This document shows positions 23,609 through 35,992 of a stretch of 64,000 bases of DNA, in pieces. Position 1 is the first letter of the stretch. Every line of letters starts with the position of its first letter. Below the pieces are notes generated by a model that was not told the DNA's origin, ran no database searches, and saw nothing but the letters and a program-made list of their open reading frames with translations. The position numbers and the translations under genes are program-made. This DNA is from Phragmites australis (taxonomy: Eukaryota; Streptophyta; Magnoliopsida; Poales; Poaceae): the NCBI RefSeq assembly GCF_958298935.1, contig NC_084927.1, forward strand, positions 27,974,001 to 28,038,000, read 5' to 3'.

Positions 23609-26600
23609 TCATGAATTATCCTTCTTTGAAGAATGATCAGAAGCAGGTGAGGATGCAGAGCTCACTCTGGTCCTATCTTTAGACTCGCTTAACATAACCA
23701 CGACATGCCGCATCGGTGGTCTCTCATATGGAGACAAATTGGCACATAGCATAGCGATTTTCAAGACCTCAATCATATGCTCGACAACGCTTTGATCTTG
23801 TAAATCCAAATTTTTATCAAGAATCCCTGGACCCAAAGAATTGTCTCTGATGTAATTCTTTACCCATGTAACCAGATCACCTCCCAGTTCTAAGGGTTGC
23901 ACAGGTGCACGCCCAGTGAGCAGCTCCAACAGCACGACGCCATAGCTATATATGTCGCATTTTTCAGTAACCTTCATGGTGTATGCATATTCTGATCAAA
24001 CGAAAAGAACTAGGTTAGTACTTCATAGTAGACATCCGCGTGTGGTTACTAGAACAAAACAGAAAGGACTTGAGATAACATTGGAAATTACCAAAACATG
24101 GAAACCCTCCAGCAAAAAGCACCGTGCAATAAGATGAGGAAGAATTGCTTAGTTGATTTTATTATTATAAATTCTAGATGGCAGCATAAGCTCACAAGTT
24201 TTTTCATTAACCTTTTTGGTGGGAAAACAAACATAATAAGATTTTTTGCAAACCCAATTAATAACCACTCCATCAACAAACCAAACTCTAGCATACATTT
24301 TGGACATGTATATTTGAATACAAGTATACAACACATCTAATAACCTTAGGCCTGACTAACAGCTTCTAATAAAACATATAAGAGATAAAGCAGCAGTGGA
24401 AATGCAGCAGAAATTCATAGAATCGGATTTTAAACTTGACACTCACCAGGTGCTATATAGCCATATGAACCTGCAATTGCAGACATTGACTTTGAGTATG
24501 GCATGTCCATCACCTTTGCCAACCCAAAGTCACCAACATGAGCTTCAAAGTTCCCATCAAGTAGTATGTTATTGGATTTGATATCACGGTGAATGATGTG
24601 AGGCTTGCAATCGTGATGCAAGTATGAGAGCCCTTCAGCAGCCCCAAGGGCTATCATGAAGCGCGTCTCCCAATCAAGTGAAGAAGATGATTGTCCATGA
24701 AGTAGCTCACCAAGACTGCCTCTTGGCATGTACTCATACAGTAGAAGGTTGGAACCCTGGTGATAGATGAAACCATACAGCTTCACAATATTTCGATGTC
24801 TTATCTTTCCAAGAGTCAGGATCTCTGCACGAAAACTATTGTCCGTGTTGCTCCCTTCCCTGTTAGAAGCAAGCTTCTTTACTGCAATTGTCTGTCCATG
24901 CTTCAGGATGGCTCTGTACACTGTTCCACAAGCACCCCTTCCAATAACACAACTCTCATCAAAATTGTTTGTAGCAGAGACCAATTCTTGAAATGTATAC
25001 GCATCCTTAGCAGAAACATGCATGTTAGACCCAGCTGAAAAACTTTGCTTGCCTTGCAAGGGAGCTACTGTCTCTAGTGGTTTTTGCATATGGTACACAA
25101 TAATGGCAATAAGAATAAGGGAAATTCCTCCAATAACAGCAGCCACAATTGCTATGATCTTGCCCAAAGGGCGACTGACTGAATTGGATGACTGGGAAGT
25201 CGAGGATGACTGGGATCCACATTTACCAAGTTGTCCACCACATAGTCCTCTATTTCCAATAAAGCAGGTCACAGACATATTATCAAAAAGCGGTATCAGG
25301 GGAAGAGCACCAGTGAGATCATTGTAGGAGACATTGAGCTCAAGCAAACTGGACAGATTTGCAAATGTAGCTGGGATTTCACCTGTCAGCTTGTTGTTGT
25401 TGAGAAACAAATTTTCCAACAATGCAAGGTTGCCAAGCTCTGATGGTATGTTACCAGAGAGGTTATTATAGCTTAAATTCATGGCAATCTGCAAGCTCGA
25501 GAGCAGGCTCAGCTCCTTTGGTATTCCACCAGACAAATGATTGCCACCAATCTGAAGTGCTGTCAAATGTGAAAGTTTACCAAGAATAGGCGGTATCTGT
25601 CCAGATAACCTATTATCAGCAAAGGACAGCAGCTCCAGCTGTGACAGTCCACCAATTTCTTTTGGTAATGAACCTTCAAAGCTATTCTGGCTAAGGTCAA
25701 GGCGTTGCAACATTGTGCAACTGAAAATTTCCAATGGTATGCTTCCTCCTAGTCTATTAGATGAGATATTGAAGACAACGAGCTTTGACAAATTACCTAT
25801 TTCTTGGGGCAACTCTGATGTAAAATAGTTATTTGTAAGGTCGAGCCTTTGCACAGATTTGCAATTGCCTATTTGAGGAGGAATAGGGCCACTAAACTTG
25901 TTTCGACCTAGCTCAATTGTTGTCAAATTTACCAGATCACAGAGATCAGTGGGGAAGCTTCCTGTCAAACTGTTGTCACCAAGACGAAGCTGCACCAAGG
26001 GTTTACAGTTGGTGATCCCATGTGGAATGTTCCCAGTAAGCATGTTAGATCCCAGATTCAGCAAAATAAGGTTTGAGTGCCTGCAGAGATCTTTAGGTAT
26101 CTGCCCTGTAACATTGTTATTCGAGAAATCCACCACCCAAAGTCGGCTATAGATGCCAAACCTTGGAGGTATGCTGCCTGATAGCATATTGTTGAAGAGT
26201 TGCAATTGGATTAGTTTTCTCATGTACTGAAATCCAGATGGAATGGGGCCTGTGAGTGAATTGATCGAGAGATCAAGTTTACTCAAGTTCCTCAACCCAC
26301 ACAACTCTGTAGGAATAGAGCCTGCAAGCTGGTTCTGGAAGAGGTAGAGTAAATACAAGCCTGGTATGTCGCTTAACTCTTTTGGTATCCCTCCAGTTAA
26401 AGAATTCTCTGAAAAGTCAATCTCTCGCACAAGAGAAAGATTCCCAATTTCAGATGGAATTGTACCATTTAATGAGTTCCTGTAAAGGTATAGTTTCTCA
26501 AGATATCTGATGTTCCCAATAGTTGCAGGTATAGCACCGACTAGATTATTATTGTAGAGGGCAATTGTCTTGAGATTTGTACAGTTTCCAACCTCTGGAG

Positions 26601-27357
26601 GAATAACACCAGAAAGCTGGTTCCCCCATAGGATTAAGTCTGTCATGAAACTCAACTTCCCAATCTCTTTAGGTAAAGGACCTCCTAACATGTTTTGTGC
26701 AAGACCAAACACGGTAATGTTTAGGCATTCACCTATCTCGACAGGAATGTTGCCTGATATGAGATTCTGACCCAACCTAACAGTCCTCAGATTCTTCAGC
26801 TTGCCAATAGAACGAGGTATAGAACCAGAGAGATTATTACTGTACCCTACCAAGTCCTCGAGTGATGCCATATTGCCAATCTCATCAGGTATTGGACCAT
26901 GGAGCTTGTTATTGCACAGATTAAAAGTGACTAGCTTAGCTAGCCTCCCGAGCTCAGGGGCGATTGTACCAACAAAATTGTTATTGTTCAAGTTAAGCAC
27001 CTCCAGCTTCGAGCAATTCCCAATCTCTGCAGGGATGGCGCCATACAACCCGTTGAAGGATAGATCAAGATACGTCAGCTCAGACAGACCGCCAATGCTA
27101 GGCGCGATGATGCCTGACAGGTTAATGCCACTGAGGTTGAGAGAAACCACCACTGGCGTGGACGTCAACGAGCAGTTTACGCCCTTCCAGCCGCACGGCG
27201 ATGGATCCCTCGGGTTCCAGTTGTCAAGGTGGTGCAAAGCGTCAATCATCTGGCTCTTCAGCGCCAGGAGAAGCCAGCCTTCATGGCTCACCCCCTGTGA
27301 GCCAGCGGCCAGCAGAAAGGCCAGCACCACGCCGAGCTGCAAAGCACGGTACTCCAT
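23609..27357 (-). CDS. LRR receptor-like Ser/Thr kinase, LRR-XI type (At2g33170/At5g63930-like)
   Basis: Two coding exons, 27357-24447 and 23991-23609, give 1097 residues. The intron (24446-23992) has donor GTGAGT and acceptor CAG and splits the Glu971 codon of the kinase APE motif, so the product reads [19 protein letters not shown] across the junction. Order: signal peptide (about 1-22), N-terminal LRR cap with CGWKGVNC, about 26 plasma-membrane-type LRRs (G-IP repeats), transmembrane helix at about 731-757, kinase from about 800: [10 protein letters not shown] loop, IAVKK lysine, HRDIKSNN (RD type) at about 920 and DFGLAK at about 942, then an Ala/Ser-rich tail. All catalytic motifs are present. 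Family members sit at the plasma membrane and perceive peptides or damage/development signals; the ligand here is unknown. An LTR element lies just past the 3' end and MITEs lie upstream. Confidence 0.95.
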
Positions 27358-27431
27358 CCTTCATTCAAAGATCAAGAAAAAACCTTGTTACAACCTTCTT
27401 CACTCCCACATCTCCGTGACTGGTTAACTTC

Positions 27432-28067
27432 CTGCACAGGGCGCAAAGAAACTGTACGAACACGGCACAAGATGAGTGCTTGTGAATTTTGAAGACTCCA
27501 GTGGGCAGTAGCAGAACTATCTGAGAGCAACGGAACTAGTTTTGCAATGCCATTTATCAGACAAACGACACTAACAAGAAATCAAATCACGTAAATCAAC
27601 ACGTAAGTCCCTTATCTAGGAAGGAACACAAGAGTTAAAACAAAGAATTAAAACATCGGGAGCAAACTAATCACCTCCTAGGCTCCTACAAATCAAGAAG
27701 CACTCAGACCAACTATGATCCAGTTTCTCCAGGAGAAATGCAAACTCTTCTCAACTCCTCACTGACCAAACAGGAGCACCCCACCAATCGCACGAACGAG
27801 GGACCGAGACAGGAAAAAAAAAAGAACTCCCTTCAAATCACGGGATACCCCGGCCCATCCGGGGGGACCCAGGCGCACACCGTCGCGCACCTCCCCGAAG
27901 CAGATCTGCGAAAGGCGCGCGAGCTTTCCACTCCCCCGAGCAAGCTCCCCACAGTGCGAGAGCACCCCCAGCCGACAAGGCAGCAAGGGAACAGCGCGGA
28001 GCACCAGGGGGAGCAAACTAGTAATGCGGAGGACTGCGACCGTGTCAGGACAGGAGCTCCAACTCAC
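27432..28067 (-). other. Possible 5'-UTR intron of the receptor kinase
   Basis: On the minus strand a strong donor (G|GTGAGT at 28067) and a pyrimidine/CAG acceptor (CCTGTGCAG| ending at 27432) bracket 636 bp, leaving a 74-bp leader before the ATG. The GC-rich segment at 28068-28330 would be the first, non-coding exon. This is consistent with sequence only; no transcript evidence is available. Confidence 0.35.
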
Positions 28068-28378
28068 CGCGCTTTCTTCTCTCCCGCTGCCGCCGACCGC
28101 CGGGCCGCGCTCTGCTGCTGCCGCCGGCTCGGGCTAGCGACCAGCCCGGAAGCATCCACGGTCGGGCCGTCGGGGCTGGAATGGGCGAGCACGAAGTGGA
28201 CGGATGGACGCGCGTCGTCGTGGAGAAGAGGGACGGGAGGGTGGTGGAACGGGTGGAGGTGGAGGGGGTGGAAGAAGAAAAGGAATTGGAAGCTGGAAAT
28301 GGCAGGCAAGCACGCTTTCAAGCTCGCTGCGATGGAGGCCGTAGCAATCGCGGGCGGTCCCTCTCCGGCTCGGAAAAA

Positions 28379-28541
28379 AATTATATGAGATCCTCTGCAG
28401 AAAGGCCTCTGTGACACTTTGATCTACACCGTTTGTTCTGGATCCAACGGTCTGATTGAATATATGTGAGAGAAGTACAGGATACGTGTCACGTAGAGAT
28501 GAGGGTCTTTCTGTGAGACCGGATCTCACAGAATTTACTTC
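28379..28541. mobile_element. Small inverted-repeat element upstream of the receptor kinase
   Basis: Left end AATTATATGAGATCC then TCTGCAGAAAGGCCTC is matched by the inverted right end AATTCTGTGAGATCC then CACAGAAAGACCCTC. About 160 bp, non-coding. The superfamily is unclear and no firm target duplication was found. Confidence 0.4.
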
Positions 28542-28606
28542 CCTCCGGCTCTCCCTCGATCTTCCCTCTCCCCCCTTTGCTTTCTCTCCCTTGCTTTTTG
28601 CTATAA

Positions 28607-28808
28607 GGCCCTCTCCAATAGGATCTGCAAATTTGAGGATTCGTACTTTGCGAGGTACTGTAGCATATGAAATTCGTCTCGAACAGAGTCTGTATCCAGT
28701 GATACAGTACTGCTACAGTATTAGGGATAGGTGATGCTGTAATAGTGATAGGGGATGCTGTAATAGTATTTTGAGGATGAAAATTTGAGGTAGTTGTTGG
28801 AAATGGTC
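28607..28808. mobile_element. Tourist-like (PIF/Harbinger) MITE upstream of the receptor kinase
   Basis: 202 bp. Ends GGCCCTCTCCAATAG and inverted GACCATTTCCAACAA, flanked by TAA at 28604-28606 and 28809-28811. The interior contains tandem-like GTGATAGGGGATGCTGTAATAG segments and no coding frame. Confidence 0.7.
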
Positions 28809-31514
28809 TAAGACATTTTTTTTGTTTTTTATAAATTTTACCAAAAATAAAAACAAATTATTATAATATAAAAGCTGATTTTCACTGTACATGATCAATT
28901 TATACTATAAAATCATATAATCCATGATCTAATGAGAATTAGGTTTCATAAATTTTACAGACTAAATTGGATTATCCCATTTTAGTACTAAAACAATCGA
29001 GCCTAAAACCTTCTGTCCCATTCGGCATTTTTGAGTTCCCTTCTCTAGTTCTCTCACTTCATTTTGGTTCTCGTTAATTATCAAGATTTTTTATTTATAA
29101 TAGTTATTGTAGTGATAATCGATTTGATACGATATTATTGGACCTAGTTGAATGTATGGAAGTGATCGAATCGAGCAGGTGGTCTCCAACCACGATCAGT
29201 AGCTACGACCAGCAACCACTAACCATGACTAGACAACCAACGACGGTGATTTCCAAACGCGATGAATTTCAGCAGTTGGTCTTCGAACAGGTGGAAGAAC
29301 TGATCAAATCCGAGCATATGGATACGCCGAGTAATGGATCTCTAAGTAGGTAGCCAGACTGATAAGGTAGTATGCAAGCAGATATTTGGGTCGAGTATGT
29401 AGTTGAATCTAAGAAGACCAAACTGCAATAAAAGATATTTAGGTAGATATATGGTAATTTACGTGATTGAATAGGAAAGATATGTTAGTTATAGAAAATT
29501 TGACATCATATATGTAAATCTTATTTAATTTGAATTAAGAATCATGATCTTATACAGCTAAGATTTCTCACCCTTTAAATATAAGAGGATCATGACAGAT
29601 TAAAATCACCATCAAATCGATCAAACACATCATATTACCTTTTGTTTTGCCTAGTTCCTATAATATCTTCTTTTTTCTAATCTATATTGCTATCTGTTGT
29701 TGATCCTGACGACCAAAGATAAGTCATCAGCTATCTACGTTTTGACGGAGTCCCTTCCAATCGTGGTAATGATGAAGATCGGATAACACAATATCATAAC
29801 TAAAGTATCCTAAGTGCTACTTATTTATATTACATATGAGGTATTTAGTGTTTAGCGTAACATTTTTCATATCAACCGTTCTCTCTCTACATAACTCCAC
29901 TTTCCGGTCTTTATTTTCCATTATTTAATCACTGCTTGGGTTCAGATTTTAGCAGGGCAAGTTGGGAGCAGCAGCACAGTGCTTCCGATATGATGCGGAG
30001 ACGAGGACCAAGGTTCCGGAATCGTTTGAGCGTTCGATCGGATGCGTGTCTCATTCTCCGACAGGTCTGGATGGGCGTTCCGCTGGTTGGCTCGCGAGTG
30101 AGATCAGCTATTGCGTGCCGCATGGTTTCCAGTACTGGTATAGGTAAACTTTACTTCCGGGACGTCCGTTGGAAACTTTTCCAATTAGAGGATCCCTTCA
30201 TCCAATTAAAGAAGGATTCTAAATGGATAAATCTAATGGGAGCTTGCATCCGCCGTCAGATCGCTCGGAAAGGGGTGGCAGATTGGTAACCGTCGGATGA
30301 TGCCCATATGGACGAACATGTGTCTGTGAACTAGGATCAAAGTATCAAAGGGGCTCCCAAGTACACTGAGCATGGGCTGGGTCGGGCTGAAGAAAAGCCC
30401 GATTTTAGGGTCTAAGGTGGCGGTCCAGGCTCGGCCCTAAAATCTTGTGATTATCACATTGAAAAATAATTTATCTTAATGTTTTTGTCAGATACGGTTT
30501 TTTTCAGTGACAAATGGTTGCCAAAGTCTACCCATAGCAGCCAACTGGTTTGTTTGGATGGGCGAAAATTAGGTTAAACTTGGGTTTTTTTGACATGCCT
30601 TTTTCTGCTTATGTTCAATTCCAAGTATCAAACCTTACTTTCTTAGATCGCTTATAGCTGCTTCCCCTTTTGCTTTCTTCGCAAGACCTGTGACGCTAGC
30701 CTTTTCAAATTGATATGTTCATCTTTGACGCCATTGAATGCCACACACACTGGTGAGGAAGTATGTTTCTACGCCTCCGTTGCAATCCGATATATTCCTC
30801 CCCTTGCTTTATTTAAACCCTAGACGCACCATCGCCTAGAATGTGGGTTATGAATAGAATCGCGCTTCCTCCCTGTTCTTTGTTGGCACTAGTGCACCGC
30901 TGCCATGGCTATTTTAGTGGTTATTTAAAAAGTTTGGGAATTTACCAGGTAAATAGCCATAAAGATTTCTATTTGATTAGCATTTCGCTTAGCAAAGCCC
31001 TCAAAACAAGTGGTTAAAAGACCTGCTCCTCGATGAAGTTAACTACACTCGACAATTAGAAGCCAAAAGTCCGAATCATTATGCAGCTCATACAAGCTTG
31101 TTCGAAGAAGTGGAAGCTCACCTAAAGAGTGTGTTTTGATTGATAGAATTTGCTCTAGTTTGGTTCAATGAATACATAGAATCTTAAAAAAATATGTTTG
31201 GTCGTACGTATTCACTATTCCAGTCTAGCTCGATGATGTAAATATACACCTTCGAATCTGGTTCAGGAGTGAACCTTGATTTGAGTTTTACTCCGCAGTC
31301 TAGCTTGTGGATGCATGCTCCTGCATCAGCTTATATATGTGTGTTTCCTTGTCAGTGTTATAAAATCGTCTTCATGTGTGATGCGCTTATGGCTCCCTCG
31401 GATATACATATGGTGAATTCGTTCCTTATTATTTATATTTCCTTTATAGAGAATAAAATACAACTAAATTTTGTGTTATTTTGTTACTTAGGAATGTGGA
31501 AGAAGCATCACAGC
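28809..31514. other. Spacer, no gene recognised
   Basis: AT-rich with short frames. About 29380-29760 has features of an LTR fragment (CCTTTAAATATAAGAGG promoter-like box followed by pyrimidine-rich DNA), but no paired copy is in the window. A 117-codon plus-strand frame at 29936-30289 has no domain I recognise. Confidence 0.35.
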
Positions 31515-33173
31515 TGTCGGAGAGTGAACTCCTGTCGCAGGGATCCCGAGAGACCCCTTTTTAGAGATTCGGCCGGGGGGATGATCCTAGAAAAGCTTGC
31601 ACGGGAAATGAGCGGAAAAGGAAATAAAATGCGATGGCTTGCGGGGACACCGGGTTTTTGGACAGGTTCGGGCCGCGCGGAGGCGTAACACCCTACTCCT
31701 GTATGAGTGTTATATCTATCCTTGAAGGAGATCCTTCAAGGGTATATCTGGTTCTCGAGGGAGAGCTGTTTACAAAGAGCAGGAGGCTCTTATGTTCTAG
31801 CTAGCTGGTTTCTTGATTGTCTTGTGATCGGGGGTGGTGATTTCTTGTTCTTCGACTGACCTCTTGTTTTTCTCTTGTCCTCCTCTTTTTCGTTGTTCGT
31901 CTCTCCGTCCTCTCTAGCGTCCTCCTTCCTTTCCTTTTATAGATGCGCCGACCTCGACATATCCTGAATGGGAAAGAGGGGATGCCAATGCCCAGGTGCC
32001 ACGGAGAAAGGCCTAATCATCTCATTTTGGCGAAGTGACAGGGGCGGTGGAGGAAGGCGGCGCGCATTCGACCACTAGCCGCTGCGGAAGCTTCGGGGTG
32101 CCACAAAAAAAAAAGGCCCACCGGACAGCCTCAGAGGTGCCCGGTGCGCCCACTCTGTCTTGTTCTCCTGCCAGGGCAGGGTGGCAGGCCGAGTGCTTCG
32201 ATTCTGGTAACGTTATCCCGAGGTGCGCAAGTGGAAACGGGACGGGACCCGTGCATTTAATGAACCCACGCCCCCCAGCCAGGGCATGGCCGGGTCTGAC
32301 ACTGGGGCGTGGGCAGCCGAGAATGTCAGGATGTCAGAATGCCAGGCCACGCGCGCCTATTAAATGCGGCATCGGGCCCTTGACTGGATGACACTCTGGC
32401 GACGGGGCCCTTTGAGTCTTTGAACGATCTTGCGCGAACCTTCTGGGGACCGAGTCCCCGGGGGCTGCCACGTGCAGCCCCGAGCACTATTTCCCGAGCA
32501 TCTTGGGGGGACCTTCGGGGCACCGAGTCCTCGGGGGCTGCCACGTGCAGCCCCGAGCACCCTCTCCCGAGTACTTCAGTGAGACCTTCGGGGCACCGAG
32601 TCCTCGCGGGCTGCCACGTGCAGCCCCGAGCACCCTCTCCCGAGTACTTGAGTGAGACCTTCGGGGCACCGAGTCCTCGCGGGCTGCCACGTGCAGCCCC
32701 GAGCACCCTCTCCCGAGCACTTTAGAGGGACCTTCGGGGCACCGAGTCCTCGGGGGCTGCCACGCGCAGCCCCGAGCACCCTCTCCCGAGTACTTGAGTG
32801 AGACCTTCGGGGCACCGAGTCCTCGCGGGCTGCCACGTGCAGCCCCGAGCACCCTCTCCCGAGTACTTGAGTGAGACCTTCGGGGCACCGAGTCCTCGCG
32901 GGCTGCCACGTGCAGCCCCGAGCACCCTCTCCCGAGTACTTGAGTGAGACCTTCGGGGCACCGAGTCCTCGCGGGCTGCCACGTGCAGCCCCGAGCACCC
33001 TCTCCCGGGCACTTTAGAGGGACCTTCGGGGCACCGAGTCCTCGGGGGCTGCCACGCGCAGCCCCGAGCACCCTCTCCCGAGTCTCTGCTTTTACCTTGC
33101 AGGGTGGTGATATGTGGTGGGCGGCCGGTTTGGCCTCGGGACTTAGGGACCCCTGGTTCTAAATACACCGACA
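31515..33173 (-). mobile_element. Solo LTR, probably Ty3/Gypsy, read on the minus strand
   Basis: 1659 bp starting TGTCGGAGAGTGAAC and ending ACACCGACA on the plus strand. The flanking pentamers ACAGC (31510-31514) and ACAAC (33174-33178) match at four of five positions, as expected for an aged target duplication. No internal retroelement domain adjoins it, so it is a solo LTR left by LTR-LTR recombination. Read on the minus strand it starts TGTCGGTGTAT, a start I associate with grass Gypsy LTRs. A 5'-truncated relative lies at 61330-62383. It carries the 73-bp array listed separately. Confidence 0.75.
32438..33094. repeat. Nine tandem copies of a 73-bp G-box hairpin unit
   Basis: The ACCTTCGGGG phase marker recurs at 32438, 32511, 32584, 32657, 32730, 32803, 32876, 32949 and 33022, an exact 73-bp period (the first is ACCTTCTGGG). 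Every unit contains stem GGGGCTGC or GCGGGCTGC, loop CACGT and stem GCAGCCCC, which embeds CCACGTGC, a G-box/ABRE-like core (CACGCG in two units). Units at 32730 and 33022 share private variants, showing block duplication. The 73-bp unit keeps several minus-strand frames open, giving apparent 73-residue repeat proteins that I regard as artefacts. Confidence 0.95.
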
Positions 33174-35992
33174 ACAACTTTACCCGGACGTCACCCCTCG
33201 AAGGCCAAGTCTACTCGGACTCGAGGTTGAGCTCTAGTCGTGGTCGTGGTCGAGTCACAGGACAACACATCAGTAAAACGGGTATAACTCTCTCATACGA
33301 AGTCCGTTTAAGCCAATCTTGAAAATTCTGAAAAGCTTACAACGAGTCATTTTCAAAAGATAAGAGCTCAACCAAATATTCCTTATAGTTTAGTCAGAGT
33401 CAAAAAAATAAGGTGTTACGCCACTATTTTGGTCCTAGTTGGGTCTTGTAATCGTGTCAGGGCCAGAGTTCAGGTTGTCCACGTCCCTTTTCATGGTTGC
33501 ACAACACTAGGTTAACCTTTCCACGTCCCCTATATATACACAGTAGCTGTTATAGTTTAGGCTTGAGTTTTACTCGTCGCTTGTTCGATTTGTGAAACCT
33601 CAACTCTAGTATTTTATTAGTAATTAGTAATATTCAGATTGCATCTACTTGTTCTTGCTTATGATCTCGATTCGTTTACAGAAAAAATCTTTTTAGTGAG
33701 GTCAACCACGTCTTGGCACGGTTGATAACAACGGAGTAGTGATGTAATGGTTGCGAGGGTTCTTGATCTGTCTTGGTCAGAGTCTTTGGATCATAAACGT
33801 CAAAACTCCACCAATCGACTTATCATATTACCTTCGATAGATCGAGCAAACACGCATTAATATAAGAAATCAATCACAATATCAATTCTTACATTTGCTC
33901 ATATGAACTTAAATTCTATCAACTAAACAGAAACTCAATTCAATCTATTCAGATATATACAACTAACTTAAATACTTTTTTCAACCAATATAAATTCGCT
34001 TAATATGCTTTTCGTAAGTCTACAAATACTATCTGTATGGGTAAAATAACCAAATACTGCGTGCGGCTGCGCCCCTGCCAAGAAAGATGAATTCATCCTG
34101 CGTGCGGCGGCAGTATTCTTGCACTGCGGTCGTACGTACTTGGCCTCGGGGTTGGCGAAAGGGCAGAGAGATCCCGTAGAAAAACGCAGCTTTTTTACGC
34201 CCCCGAGCGTGTTCGTGCAACGCTACGAGCCTACAACTCTATAGGGAAGCACCGAAGGACAGCGTGCAATGTGCTGGTAGTCACACCGTCACACGGAAGG
34301 GTGCCTTCTAGTTTACGCATCCCTACTTTCCCTTGACCAATGCGAAGGGGTAGTGGGAGCGGTTGCCAGAAGGAACAACGGGTCCTCCGGACAGTTTGCT
34401 GATCTGTTCTCTCTCCATTTACTGTTACTTGTCAATTTTGACTGTTTTATTCGCTTATAAATACTTGCAATCTTAACATTCTCAAGGTTCTCTCAAAATC
34501 TTAGTTTTGTAATAGGTGAAGTTCGTACGCCTAACCCAAAACAAGCCGGTCCTAAGATGGGATATGATGAGTTTTATATGCATTCCAAAGCACCAAACAT
34601 CAATTATTTCTGACCGGATGAGGTATTTGCAGCATGTGAGCTTGTGCGCATGGAAGTTGAACTAGGTATCTTTTTTAAAGTATCGTAGTACATGGTGCCA
34701 TCCTACGTATTCAACTGTGACTTGTACGAATCGAATATTAATCAGTTGCTACAATTCAGAGATCGTCGGGCCCAACTTCGGCTCTTTTAAAGTTCAATCT
34801 GCATTCAATCATAACCTGCCCTGACTATATTACAGAATACTTTATCTTGGAAATGGAGATGTTGTTTGAGTCAACAAATACCAGGAACTATAATTTTGTT
34901 TTCCGAGGATTAAGATGTTATGCGAGCATCTTTGACAGCACTCAATTGGTCCCAATCTTGAAACTCTATATATTCTGCAGAAATACTACTATTCTTTTTT
35001 CATAGGAAAAGCATTACATACGAATCAAATCGTTGGACTAGTAATTTCAGCACTCCCTTTTCTATATGAGAGGAAGTCGCCCAAACTACTAAAGCAATGG
35101 TTCCGTAACAATAAACTTTGCAGATCTCATACACCTATAGTTGCTTATCCTTTTCGAACACGGGGGAACATATAGGTGCTTATTCTAAATTCAGATTAGA
35201 GATGAAAAACACTTTCCACCATCTAAATTTTATAGAGAGAGTGTTGAAATATAAATGAATTATTCATATTTTTATCAGTTTAGTTTTTTTCTTAAAAGTT
35301 GATCGGTACATATAACTTAATTTTGGTATCAAAATTAGGGTCTCGAGTTCGAGTACCGACGAGCGTAATTAAATAAAAAATTACAATCGACTTATATTTT
35401 TACGTAAGAGGTTGAAGGGAGCCTCAACGTTGAAGTATAAATAAATTAATCATATTTTTCTATCAGTTTAAACTTTTAGATAAGTTAATCAATGCATACA
35501 ACTAAATATAGAGAAACTGAGAACACCTAGGCAAGATAACTAAGCATCACTTCAGGCCGGCCGGTTCCAATTTATTCCGTTCGTCTCTTGGCGAGAATGT
35601 AAGAGTGAGCGGCGCAGAGAAAAACAATGAGATGAGAGGGATAGAGAAAGATGTGGCTTGGAGCATTATTCGACCACGAGGGAAGCGGCGGATGGTGGCG
35701 ACTGAGCTGGTTGCTGTGGGGAACTGAGCAGGAGGAGAATGGGAAAAGAAAAATCCCCTACCAGTGACTGTCTAGAAAACAACCGAATGATTTCTTTAGC
35801 CAAAGTTATTCAGGTTCTTATCCTAGGAGACATCCAACGGTAATTTGCCTTCACCGTTTCTACTTCATAGCAGTTTAGATCTGATCAGGCAACCGTCGCT
35901 ACCGTCACCGCGTGAAAAATAGATAAATGAGATACAAAATAAGTAATAAATCGTAATATTATCCGTCATTGATGGGTCACCGCCACCATCTC
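33174..35992. other. Spacer with probable LTR fragments; no gene
   Basis: 33230-33900 resembles part of another Gypsy-type LTR (GGGTATAACTCTCTCATACG, a CTATATATACACAG promoter-like box at about 33531, and GGTTGATAACAACGG). 35240-35510 holds two diverged copies of a segment beginning GTTGAA-TATAAAT-AATTA-TCATATTTTT. 34030-34460 is GC-richer without recognised coding. 35900-35992 repeats the left end of the adjoining CACTA element. Confidence 0.4.

Noticed and set aside
24430..24446. Kinase gene ending at the in-frame stop after [13 protein letters not shown]
   Set aside because: The stop lies in the intron. A GTGAGT donor and CAG acceptor restore the APE motif and the rest of the kinase domain in the exon at 23991-23609.
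31515..33173. CRISPR-like array
   Set aside because: Head-to-tail repeats without spacers, in a plant LTR.
32326..33177. Gly/Arg/Pro-rich repeat protein genes
   Set aside because: Generated by a 73-bp tandem repeat in an LTR; no start context or homology and all frames are equally open.
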